Counted from the first letter of the stretch, positions 1 to 8,445 are shown. The stretch: DNA of 10,000 nucleotides from Botryococcus braunii (GCA_002005505.1 KV908424.1:40001-50000), one strand, 5' to 3'. The notes: generated by a model from the sequence alone, not told the origin. A program made the numbers and translations.

Positions 1-1370
1 TGGTAGAAACAGCTTGAGCACACCCGTGGTAGCACTACCAGTAGGAAACAACACTTGAGGGCATAACAGTTGCCAGGGACACTGGAAACTTGGCAGACAA
101 ATTCGAACGTAACTGGTCCAGGTTATGACGTTTTCTCTAGAAATAATAGAAATAAAACGTCTAAAATTTCTGCACCTGTGAGGAACACCAAGGACTGGAA
201 AAGAATTACTCGTTTGGCCAAAAATTTCTGCATTGGCCAAGAAACCAACACTATTCGATACAGTACTAGCCTATGGGCTTGGGGGACGGGGCCCGTATGG
301 ATACGGCTACAGATACGGTCTACGTAACGGTACGATCCGATCGAGGTACCGTAGTATGGGGCTACAGTACTGATCCTAAATCCGGACAGCCTTCGCTCGA
401 GCTCAGCGAAAACAATCTTCCAAGGCATCTGGAACACCTTGGGGCCAGTCTTCACATTTTTGTCTAGAACAGCCCACAGTCTATTGAACACCCGACCCCC
501 GTCGTGAAATGTACCATCGGCCGCGCAGACGACGTTCAGAATCATCTTTGAAGGCCTGGCGACATTTAGCTATCCCCAAGAACCATACAGAAAGCAAACA
601 TGTCCATCATCGTGATAAGCCTACCCCTGGGTCTCCCACTACCTCGGCTCTCCCCGTCCCAGCGCCCTCCCCGCTGTCGTCCCTCTCCCCTCCTCTCTTC
701 TCCGCAAAACTACGCGTAATCTAGTACGAGCCCCTCCTCTATATCATCGTCCCAATTTCCTTTATACTTCTGGCTCTGTCTGTAAGGAAGCTTCTAAGTG
801 CAAATGCAGACACGGCCCTCACAGAGAGTGAAAAACCCGCATACCTCACATAGGAATAGTTCCAAGGCCCATAAGGCAGGACATGCAGGAGTTTAAAAGC
901 ACTACAGGGTAAATCAAAGGGCCTCATCAAAGTCTGTAAGCTCAAAACTGCTGGAAACAGCTCACGAAGGTCTTAACAAAATATTATATCTCATTGATTC
1001 AAGCCTTTGTTTCAGTGGTTTGTCCTCGTCATCACAAAACACCTATGATTCACAATAACATACAGGTGTAACATAAGAAAAGACACCTGCGGAGATGGCC
1101 TTGCCAAATTACGCCACTACTTTCATTTTGTTGTATGTCTGTGAAGCTCATACGCCCGTGCTAGAAAAGGGTTGCACGCATGACCCGGCACAAGCGGAAA
1201 AGACATTATGTAAGCACCACCAATATTCCCCGTTTCTCCCGTACATACACGAAGCTTCTTCTCCTCCACCCAGCATAACCAAGCCCTTAAGGAACAGCAC
1301 AGCAGACAAACGCCCGTTCTGCTGAGCTACACCGTTCTCCATCCGGTTAAAATTAACGTCAACTCCCCTC
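1..1370. other. Stretch without a recognised gene
   Basis: I see no protein family, RNA gene or mobile element here. The stretch holds one longish open frame on the - strand (123-545, listed separately), a small inverted repeat at 327-352 (arms ACGGTAC and GTACCGT) and a pyrimidine-rich patch near 650-710. If the ENT gene at 1596-3215 continues leftwards, some of its later exons may lie here on the - strand. I looked for a Tudor/Agenet-type exon, which would be expected in a plant EMSY-like gene, and could not find one. Confidence 0.5.
123..545 (-). CDS. Unrecognised open frame (possible exon or transposase scrap)
   Basis: This is an open frame of about 140 codons that I do not recognise with confidence. 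Its first part reads NVVCAADGTF followed by HDGGRVFN. That loosely recalls the N-V-x-x-V-C-D-x-x-G and H-D-x-R-V-F words of HARBI/PF-type DDE transposases, but the residues normally between them are missing and the rest (WKIVFAELERRL and onward) has no transposase look. It could equally be a later exon of the ENT gene on the same strand, or chance. There is an AG acceptor-like site (GTCGCCAG) just upstream on the - strand. Low confidence that it is translated. Confidence 0.15.
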   Translation of the reverse strand: MILNVVCAADGTFHDGGRVFNRLWAVLDKNVKTGPKVFQMPWKIVFAELERRLSGFRISTVAPYYGTSIGSYRYVDRICSRIHTGPVPQAHRLVLYRIVLVSWPMQKFLAKRVILFQSLVFLTGAEILDVLFLLFLEKTS

Positions 1371-1372
1371 CA

Positions 1373-1577
<205 letters not shown>

Positions 1578-1595
1578 AGGGGCAAAGGAACGCAC

Positions 1596-1766
1596 GTCAT
1601 ATTTCTCCCAGCATGCTCGTTCCAGGCAGGTGGGGGCACGGTGGAGGTTCCAGGCACGGCATCTGTCATGGAGTTCTGCCGTGACAAAAATTGGCCCTTC
1701 TTACTCCCCTGGATCTTCAGGCGGGCCCCTTGGTGCTGCCCAGGGACTCCTCCGGGAGTGCTGACC
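1596..1766 (-). CDS. Candidate fourth exon of the ENT-domain gene
   Basis: The segment is open, with a Pro/Gly/Ser/Gln-rich reading (STPGGVPGQHQGARLK, later GTSTVPPPAWNEHAG) that continues the character of the linker in the preceding exon. It follows a CCACAG acceptor on the - strand and ends at ATGAC before a GTGCGT donor. It starts with one leftover base, which fits the phase-2 end of the exon at 2340-2492; joined, the reading runs GRPR then VSTPGG. Weaknesses: the acceptor lacks a clear pyrimidine tract, and the 573-nt gap contains other exon-like segments. No domain is recognised. The plant EMSY-like family has a disordered linker at this place, which suits the composition. Confidence 0.38.
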
Positions 1767-2339
1767 CTGTGGATTCTTCCAGGACATTTTAACACTGCCT
1801 TAGCGCTCACGATTCACGAAAAACTTGCTACCAAAGATTACCTGACCTACAACAAAAGCAATGCCTCCTCCTCCTCAAAGGGGGACATGTTTGATGACCC
1901 CCCAGACGTCTTGATTCTTCAAGATTGAAACCTGGACAAATCTGGGTAGCTAGTCCAAATTGGGTCTTTGTCTTCCCCACCACTCTAATGTCTTGGTCTT
2001 CCCGTCCCACTCGCATTGCTGCACTCATACAATCAACTTGTGTGTGCAGTTTCGACAAAGCCTCCTGTCTGAACCTTTCTAACCACAACAATGTTTACAA
2101 CAATACAACAATAAAGGCACCATTTGCCACCCAGCATAGAACACCTTGGATCCAAGCACGCTCTATTGCCAGCAACAACAGACACCAGTCTCGAGCTTCT
2201 GATGCTGAAGGTATGAAAAGCTATACGGTTCAAGAACCAAAAGGGTCAAGGAAAAATGCAGAGCCTGCATGTAAAGAAATACCCAAATCATACGAAATGG
2301 CACAGAAGCTCAGCTAATTGCAGGCTACAGGGGCCTTAC
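1767..2339 (-). other. ENT-gene intron with two alternative exon-like segments
   Basis: In the simplest model this is one intron, opened by a very good donor (GTAAGG at 2339-2334). Two segments inside could instead be exons. 2131-2204 follows an acceptor TACCTTCAG and reads ACLDPRCSML near its end. 1847-2078 follows a T-rich acceptor with a TAAAC branch-like word and reads ERFRQEALSKLHTQVD. The phases of all junctions, including entry into 1596-1766, are compatible. Against this, the intron between the two segments would be only 52 nt, and the + strand is also open across part of the stretch. Confidence 0.35.
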
Positions 2340-2492
2340 CGGGGTCGTCCCGGTCCACGCTTAACATCAGACCCAGCAGGCACAGGATGAGCGAAGGATT
2401 GGGATCCAGCGGTTGTTAACTTAGGCCCCCTCCCAAGGTTGAAGCTGTCTCTGACATCGAGGCCGGCACCATCTTCATTCCTTTTTCTCTTT
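2340..2492 (-). CDS. ENT gene exon 3 (basic, AT-hook-like linker)
   Basis: Exon of 153 nt entered through CCCTGCAG and left through CCCCG/GTAAGG, in phases 2 and 2. With the split codon from exon 2 it starts RKRKRNEDG, a likely nuclear localisation signal. It continues as a Gly/Ser/Pro linker and ends KRGPGRPR, close to the GRP core with basic flanks of an AT-hook. It has no internal stop, and both splice sites are strong. The + strand shows a mirror-image pyrimidine run with CAG over the first bases; I take that as coincidence. Confidence 0.62.
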
Positions 2493-3215
2493 CTGCAGGG
2501 CCCCCCTTTCTGGCAATTAGTATAAAAAAGCCGGTCTACCCATAATGCTACACTTTGCTATCCCACCATTACCTGTTCTGATCCAGCAGCATTGCCTTAT
2601 TTCAAAGAATATGTGGCTATCTCCGATAAACTATTGTCTAACACGTTTCAACCTTCTAAACATGTATCCTTCTAAACCCACTCGACGCTTTTCTTCCTGT
2701 CAAACAGCATCTTGCTGTCTCATTCATCTCCAACTGTCACGCCAAAAGCCGCAAAGCAGTCGTAGAAAGACTCGACACAGTGGCAAAAAATATACCTGAA
2801 GTATGGGCAGGGCTCATCCAGCCGGTTTTGCTGTGCTGCTACATTAAAGTCCGCTATTTCTGCATTTTTAAGAACTTCACTCAACATTCTAGCGTGCGCC
2901 TCCTGAGATATGTTCAGGATTTTACGTGTCTCAGACAGGTGCGCCTCTATCGCCTGCACAGAGCATCACCGTCAGAGTCTTAAAGCATATCACGAGTGCA
3001 TGCGAGCTTGCAAAGCCCCGCGATCATCCATTTACTCGATATGCTCTCGTGCCCCTCTGAACCGTGATAGACGAGGCTACTACCCAGCACCTATGCATAG
3101 GGCTGATTTGAACACAAAAAGTTCGTACCCATGTAAGAGGCTGCATTGCTAAAACTCGAAGCAATTCAGAGTACACATGATGCTCCTGTTGCTCTCTATG
3201 CTCTCTCCAGCTCAT
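2340..3215 (-). CDS. ENT-domain (EMSY-like) protein gene, exons 1-3, 3' part unresolved
   Basis: Three - strand exons (3129-3215, 2796-2953, 2340-2492) join through GT-AG introns of 175 and 303 nt in matching phases (0 and 2). Residues about 7-70 of the product match the ENT domain: YSELLRVLA, then LTW, then ETRKILNIS, EAHARMLSEV and NAEI, in the order and spacing of the helical repeat of EMSY and plant EMSY-like proteins. The join LTW|AIEAH falls inside the domain and keeps its length exactly, which supports the splice. ENT proteins are nuclear and linked to chromatin: human EMSY binds BRCA2 and HP1-type proteins, and plant EMSY-like proteins also carry a Tudor/Agenet domain. None of that downstream domain was found here. 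After the ENT domain come a basic cluster (RKRKR, 82-86) and KRGPGRPR (126-133). The start at 3215 has A at -3 and an in-frame TAA just upstream. The 3' end is unknown. Confidence 0.68.
2796..2953 (-). CDS. ENT gene exon 2 (core of ENT domain)
   Basis: Exon of 158 nt with a textbook acceptor (GCTCTGTGCAG) and donor (CTTCAG/GTATAT). It reads AIEAHLSETRKILNIS, QEAHARMLSEVLKNAEI and NVAAQQNRLDEPCPYF: an amphipathic helical stretch matching the second half of the ENT domain. It ends in phase 2. The frame stays open for about 24 codons past the donor, so retention of the intron would give a short tail and a stop. Confidence 0.72.
3129..3215 (-). CDS. ENT gene exon 1
   Basis: Exon of 29 codons from an ATG at 3215-3213 to TGG before a GTACGA donor. 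It encodes a charged N-terminus (SWREHREQQEHH) and the first ENT helix, VYSELLRVLAMQPLTW. TAA lies four codons upstream in frame, and A is at -3 of the ATG. An alternative is a non-initial exon entering at the AG of GAGCAACAG, with the true start further upstream. That acceptor has a purine-rich approach, so the ATG is preferred. Confidence 0.6.
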
Positions 3216-3529
3216 CGTACTACTTTACTTCACCACCAAGTAATTGATACCTTGAAAGCCCAAAAATTACCGGTTGTCTGTGGTACAGAAACAGACAGAC
3301 ATAGACGGTCAGTGTTTTCATCAACAATGGCCGCTGCCATCCCTGGGAGGTGGGACAACCTGCCGAACGCAGGGTGCGGTACGCCAGTAATTTTGGAGGT
3401 ACGGTATTCTGGCCGGAGTCCAGGCGAGCCGGAACACGGGGGACCATTTCCGGGGGACCATTTCGGGAGCGGTGCGGTAGCCGTTGCCGTGGTCTGGGTT
3501 GCACGCCCTCCCTCGCACGAATGCGAACA
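3216..3529. other. Upstream flank of the ENT gene, no gene seen
   Basis: This would hold the promoter or 5' exons of the - strand gene, but no TATA-like or other core element stands out. It contains a two-copy 14-bp tandem repeat (GGGGGACCATTTC units at 3438 and 3452). Open frames here extend only because of the adjoining repeat. Confidence 0.4.
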
Positions 3530-3583
3530 CCCCCCCCCCCCCCCCCCAACCCCCACATAGAACAGACAGACAACACCCCCCCC

Positions 3584-3638
<55 letters not shown>

Positions 3639-3652
3639 GCACGCACGCACAC
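3530..3652. repeat. Poly-C, (CA)n and (GCAC)n tract
   Basis: C18 (3530-3547), a short spacer with CAGACAGACA, C11 (3576-3586), then a pure CA tract (to 3634) and about four GCAC units. Homopolymer runs like this are prone to length error, so local frame arguments are unsafe. Confidence 0.96.
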
Positions 3653-4137
3653 AAACATTTACATGCCCGGATCTCAAAAGGGGGAGGGTCTACTTTGTCT
3701 TTGTTGTACATTATTTATGATTGGAAGGGCTGCTGGAACAAGGACCTCCGATTGCATGGGGGCAGCTGTGTCAGAACGGATTCATCAAATGCCTTTGACT
3801 GCATGCGACAATCACATGGCTTCGAATGTGCACGTCAATCATGCACGAGCTGTATACGAGCTGTACAAGCTGTATACGAAATTTGCCTTGGATTGCACAC
3901 GTCAATCCTTGCACGGATTCATGTCCCTCGCATCAATTGCGGATGAAACAGGGCCGGCTAGAGCATATACCCCAAAGGTTCATTAGTAAACCCTGGGGGT
4001 GTTTGCTCTAGTAGCCCTTAAGCTTGTTTTCATCCATGATTGGTCAGACGGACATTAATCTGTGCAAGGATGTGCTACCAGGCTATCACCCCGAGCAGCG
4101 AGCTGGCTGCTCACTGCAGCATCTAACACGGGACCGA
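3653..4137. other. Intergenic stretch with short repeats
   Basis: No gene recognised. It holds roughly three imperfect units around GAGCTGTATAC at 3846-3879 and a 16-bp imperfect inverted repeat at 3958-4011. An open frame on the + strand (3663-3986) runs through both without any recognisable feature. Confidence 0.4.
3958..4011. repeat. Imperfect inverted repeat
   Basis: Arms CTAGAGCATATACCCC (3958-3973) and GGGGTGTTTGCTCTAG (3996-4011) match at 13 of 16 positions around a 22-nt loop. It could form a hairpin or cruciform. No terminator or transposon context is visible. Confidence 0.6.
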
Positions 4138-4194
4138 CCAATGAAGAACAAATATCCCGCCCGGACTTCCTTGACGATCATGACTTGGTATAAG
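4138..4194 (+). promoter_or_regulatory. CCAAT box and TATA box
   Basis: CCAAT at 4138-4142 and TATAAG at 4189-4194 are spaced as in a class II promoter. They point to a start of transcription near 4220, very close to the ATG at 4227 of the signal-peptide frame, so the 5' leader would be only a few nucleotides. An earlier ATG at 4217 opens a 23-codon frame and may lie before or at the start site. Confidence 0.4.
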
Positions 4195-4373
4195 AGCCTT
4201 TAGAGACGCCTCAGCGATGGCAAGGCATGTCGAATGCAAACCGCCACTTATTCTTAATTTTCGCCTTCTTATTATCCGCTGTCAGTAATGCATGGTGTTC
4301 ACCTGGCCTCCATATGGCTGGTGATTTCCAGAGCAGAGAGGGATGGCAACCCCCACCAGCGCCACTGTCACCA

Positions 4374-4948
<575 letters not shown>

Positions 4949-5147
4949 GGCTGCTGCTGTTGCTTCTGCTCCCGTTGCTCCTACTAATTTTAGGAGCCAC
5001 TGCGAGAACTGAAAGGAACATGTAATTTGAGTGGATGGACACTTCATGCTGGACTACAAGTGCTTTCATTGATGCCAGTGAGTGCTTGTATACTATTGAG
5101 TCGCTGCCCAGCTTCATACTGTGAAAGTGACTGCAACCTTGCTCTAA
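4949..5147 (+). other. Region after the ACT tract
   Basis: The repeat decays into CTG/TTG/CCT triplets to about 4990. A short open stretch from 5026 reads FEWMDTSCWTTSAFIDASE and onward to a TGA at 5119-5121. It has two cysteines and is not recognised. No clear splice sites bound it. Confidence 0.3.
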
Positions 5148-5244
5148 TGTTCCTATCTTGTGGTGTCACAAGAATACGTCTGTCCCCAACCTGACACTAC
5201 TACTGCCGCTGCCCCTACAGTTCCTGCTACCGCTACCACAACCA

Positions 5245-5280
5245 CTCCCGCTCCCGCTCCCGCTCCCGCTCCCGCTCCCC
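5245..5280 (+). repeat. (CTCCCG)n hexanucleotide repeat
   Basis: Six units of CTCCCG, the last being CTCCCC. In one frame it encodes alternating Pro-Ala. Confidence 0.95.
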
Positions 5281-5482
5281 TGCCGCTACCGCTCCAGTGA
5301 CCGCTGCCGCTGCACTCCCGCAACCACTACCATGTGGTGTTTGCACTACCACTACCGCCGCTCGAAAAAGTGTGTTAAGTACGCATGACTTGGCGCACTC
5401 GGAGAAAAAGGATATGGAAAAACAAGAAATGTGTCCCGTTCCCACTGTACATACACCAACGTCTTTGCACCCAGCATAACCT

Positions 5483-5524
5483 CCTGCTGCTGCTGCTACT
5501 GCTGCTGCTGCTAGTAGTAGTACT
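5483..5524 (+). repeat. (CTG)n followed by (TAG)n and ACT triplets
   Basis: Ten CTG-type triplets with one CTA variant pass into TAG and TAC triplets. It is another member of the trinucleotide-rich block that began at 4374. Confidence 0.9.
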
Positions 5525-5767
5525 ACTCCAACAGCAACTACAACTTGTACTTGTTGTACTTCTACTTCTGGTATTTGTATCCAGATCCTCTTCCCTACTT
5601 TGCCCCTCTGCCCAAGAGCTTGTTGCTACTTGCTTTTGCATGCTTGCTCCTATGACGTTAGCATGGCCACGTAGCAAGTCTCCCCTTTTTGGGGATCACC
5701 ATACACTTGTGTTCAAGCTGTATCTTGGTCAATGGAACTGTCTTTTAAAAAGTGTTCACTTTTGCAG

Positions 5768-6275
5768 GCAAGAGTAACGCTGTCCAGCGGCTGAGGCTCA
5801 TCAACCCCCCGCGACGTCACCACCACAAGAGCTGGCAGTCAGGAATCCGTTATGCACACCCTTTTGGCACGCGCCAGCCACATCACCACGACCCAAAAAA
5901 GGACCGAATCAGCCTAATTGAGTACTGCACTGTCCATCTGCAGATGGACCAGCTGGGGGCCACAGCAAACCAACCTGCGTCATGCACACAGGACAGCCCC
6001 ACGCTCTGCCTATCCTGCCAACAAGCCCCCTGCATGAACGTGCCACACGCACCCATACGCGGAAGGACATCAGCCGCGTGCTTCACCTCTGCGCATACGC
6101 AGCAGGCAGACATACGCCCCGCTTCCCACGTCAGCCGTGTGCACCCCCTCGAAGCAGTCCACATCGCACTCAAAATGAGGACAATCGCACAACCCTGCCG
6201 TGTACACCGCCCGACGCGCCACAAGCGCGTCACTAGCCCTTTTCAACAGAGGGAAGTATTCCAGTCTGTAGTCTG
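5768..6275 (+). CDS. Unrecognised open frame after a good acceptor site
   Basis: A strong acceptor-like site (TTCACTTTTGCAG, ending 5767) is followed by a frame open to the TGA at 6274-6276. The reading is His/Arg/Pro-rich at first (RLRLINPPRRHHHKSWQ, HPFGTRQPHHHDPKKDR), then Cys/Gln-rich (SCTQDSPTLCLSCQQAPC). No family, signal peptide or membrane segment is recognised. Other frames on both strands are also open across 5880-6235 because the base composition is GC-rich, so the evidence for coding is weak. It could be a last exon of the Ala/Thr/Pro-rich candidate upstream. Confidence 0.22.
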
Positions 6276-6624
6276 AAGCGGGTCAGGGTGCCTGGCTCGG
6301 GGGTCGTACTAGACTGCCTTTTGTTCGTTCCGTTCGTGCCCCAGACGTTTGGGGACCCTGATTCGGGGCCTGTTCTAGTAGCAGCAAAAAGAAGATGGGG
6401 GCGAGAGCCCTAAACTCCCACCCCAGTACTCCCGGGGCCGTTCTACTAGAAGTTCCACTAGAAAAAATTCTACTGCCTCCGAATCTACGGACTGCCGTTA
6501 GTACGGCAGCCGTACCAATCACGCCGATGTACGCCGGCCTGGATCGGTTCTTCAAGGCGCGCTTTCACCTTTCTTTTGCAGTCGGCACGCCCTACTTATA
6601 CTGCACTGTCAATGTGCAAGCAAA
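6276..6624 (+). promoter_or_regulatory. SEC63 upstream region and leader
   Basis: It holds two 11-bp direct repeats, TTCTACTAGAA (6441) and TTCCACTAGAA (6453), with a partial third at 6468. Overlapping hairpins lie at 6492-6515, with a CCAAT at 6515-6519. A well-formed acceptor, CTTTCACCTTTCTTTTGCAG, ends at 6581, so the SEC63 leader may contain an intron. An ATG at 6612 opens a 9-codon upstream frame that ends at 6638, overlapping the SEC63 start; its context (T at -3) is poor. No clear TATA box is seen. Confidence 0.4.
6492..6515. repeat. Two overlapping, mutually exclusive hairpins
   Basis: CTGCCGT/ACGGCAG (6492-6498 with 6503-6509, loop TAGT) and GTACGGC/GCCGTAC (6501-6507 with 6509-6515, one-base centre) are both perfect 7-bp inverted repeats and share the ACGGC bases. 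Only one can form at a time. Confidence 0.7.
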
Positions 6625-6777
6625 ATGGAGGATGGTGAAGATCTGAGAAAGGGTAGTTCGACTCTCTTTGCGGTTTTTCTGTTCAGCATCCTGTCTCTGT
6701 TCCTGATCCCGTACACCGGCTACCGTTTGTGCAGTGGAGGGGAAGATGCTTCTGAAGACGTGAAGCCATGGGAGGGG
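6625..6777 (+). CDS. SEC63: SEC63 exon 1 (TM1)
   Basis: Fifty-one codons. A short acidic N-terminus ([10 protein letters not shown]) is followed by the membrane segment [19 protein letters not shown]. The word PYT at the end of TM1 is as in plant homologues. It then runs to KPWEG before a GTACGA donor. An alternative donor (GTGAAG after ASED, phase 0 too) would shorten the loop by six residues. Confidence 0.85.
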
Positions 6778-8445
6778 GTACGAGAATGCTCACGATTCTG
6801 AGGAGGTCTTACTGTCTGTGGGTGGTGTCGCGCCTGCTGTACCTTCGATATATGTCTGGGAAGCCTGTCCATCTATTGATGATGCCGTCATGCAAACTCC
6901 ATTCATCTCCAAATCATGGAAATTGAGATAAATTTCATTCCAATCGTCAAAATGTCGAAAGTTTAGGATCTTTCGGTAACCTGTTGCTGTAGTCACGCTA
7001 TTGTTGCTGTGTATGTCCTAACCATTGATGTAGATTCATTGATCTGCTAGCGTTTCATTCGTAGGATAACTGCGAGCTCTGGTTGACTTTCAGGTTATGG
7101 TTTGGAATAATTCAGGTTATGTTTGGAATAATTGTCTTCACAAGCACTCACTCAAGAGCACACTGAACGTCATAGAAGGGCATGCACCAATCTAATGAAT
7201 ATAATGGAGCATGGCAATGCCTGCTGTGCAACGTCTCTAATAATTCATCCGGCTTATGATGCGCAGAAGAAGAAAAGTGGGAGGCTTGAGAGGCCCTTAC
7301 GGTCCTTGCTGAAACCGGGGAACATTTTTCTTGTACTGCTGTGGGTGGCCTGGGGGGCGTTAGCCTGGTTTATCAGCACATATGCAGGAGAGAATGCTCC
7401 TTTTGATCCCTACACCATTCTGGAGGTGCGGCTTCAATTTACTTGTGTTTTCCTATGCTTGAATCCCACATTACTGGCTTTGCTTCAGACTTCTTCAATC
7501 GTCTGGCAAAAGCCCGAGGGATCCCCTTCAATGCTGTTGTGGTCTTAGCAGGTAATGAATGCCTCCAGTCCAGTGTGTTCTTGTCCCTCACGCCTCTCCC
7601 CGACCCCCCCCCCCCAGGTCCTGGATTCTTTCTGGAGTTCTGTATGGCAACCTGGACACAAAGTGGTGGGATGTTGCATTAAACTGGAAGAGAAAGGAGG
7701 GTGCTAAGCCCCGATTCTGGCTCCAGGTTAAACCAGGAGCCACTGAAAAGGAAATCAAAAAAGCGTACCGCTCGCTCTCCTTGCAGTACCATCCGGATAA
7801 AAACCCAGACCCCAAAGCTGCGAAATACTTTGCGGAGAAAATCACCAAGGCACACCAGGCTCTCACAGGTCTGTCTGAGAATCCCGACTAGAGCTTGTTA
7901 ATTGCTGCACCTTCACAAGCCACTTCTTGTGCGGCCGTGCTGCATAGGTGCTTTCTTTTTCTAATGCCATCAGGACCCTGTTTGTCAACCCCTAGCACAT
8001 CAAGTATGGCACCTGTAGCAAGGGTGAGAGAAGGGGTGGCCCGAGGCAAGGAGTAAGAGGGAATGACTCCTCTTGTCTGGCTGCAGCAAATGTCCCTGAA
8101 AAGGACATTTACTGAGAGAATGAGTCCTCTTGTTTTGCTGCAGCAAACATCCAGAACTCCAGGGGGCCCCCCAGGGCGTGGAGGGGGGTCGGTGAAACGC
8201 TATAAAGGGTGGGATGGAATGCGAAGGACTCAGGGGGTGTTTCTAGAAGTTGTTCATGCCACTGCTTTGAGGATCGATACAGTGGAAATGCTGTCCACAT
8301 TGCCTGCAGCGCATCTCACTTCTGCAAAGCGCTCCAAAACAACTAGGAAAGAACAAACTCAGTGTGGGTTTGGAGTGAGGGAACTGATCGTAAGACGGCA
8401 CTGGAGGGGTGATAGTGTTTTTTGGAAGGGGAGCCCCCCCCCCCC

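Larger units (their letters stand above)
5148..5671 (+). other. Ala/Thr/Pro-rich coding-like segments, broken
   Basis: 5148-5297 reads EYVCPQPDTTTAAAPTVPA, then TATTTTP and a (PA)n run, to a TGA at 5298. One base out of register, 5279-5476 reads PAATAPVTAAAALPQPLP, then CGVCTTTTAARKS, to a TAA at 5477. The same frame reopens for 5480-5671 as PPAAAATAAAASSSTTP, then TTTCTCCTSTSG. The shared composition, with cysteines, resembles hydroxyproline-rich or mucin-like secreted proteins and could belong with the signal peptide at 4227. The shift falls in a C run (5277-5280), where a one-base length change would suffice. Alternatively this is simply decayed GCT/ACT/CCT repeat with no coding role. Confidence 0.3.

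Noticed and set aside
2473..2498. Plus-strand pyrimidine run ending CTGCAG, like an acceptor
   Set aside because: It overlaps the start of a better supported minus-strand exon and leads into no recognisable plus-strand coding sequence.
2519..2532. TATAAAAAAG on the plus strand
   Set aside because: It lies in an intron of the minus-strand gene, and no plausible plus-strand gene follows.
3350..3946. 198-codon plus-strand frame across the poly-C/CA tract
   Set aside because: It depends on the exact length of two C runs and a CA tract and shows no recognisable protein feature.
6441..6470. TTC/GAA pattern considered as a heat-shock element
   Set aside because: The GAA and TTC blocks are one base apart instead of two, so the inverted 5-bp unit spacing is not met.
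6515..6533. CCAAT considered as the start of an ER-stress element (CCAAT-N9-CCACG)
   Set aside because: The second half reads GTACG, matching only three of five positions.
6655..6664. GTTCGACTC word resembling a tRNA T-loop
   Set aside because: It lies inside SEC63 exon 1, and no tRNA arms can be drawn around it.
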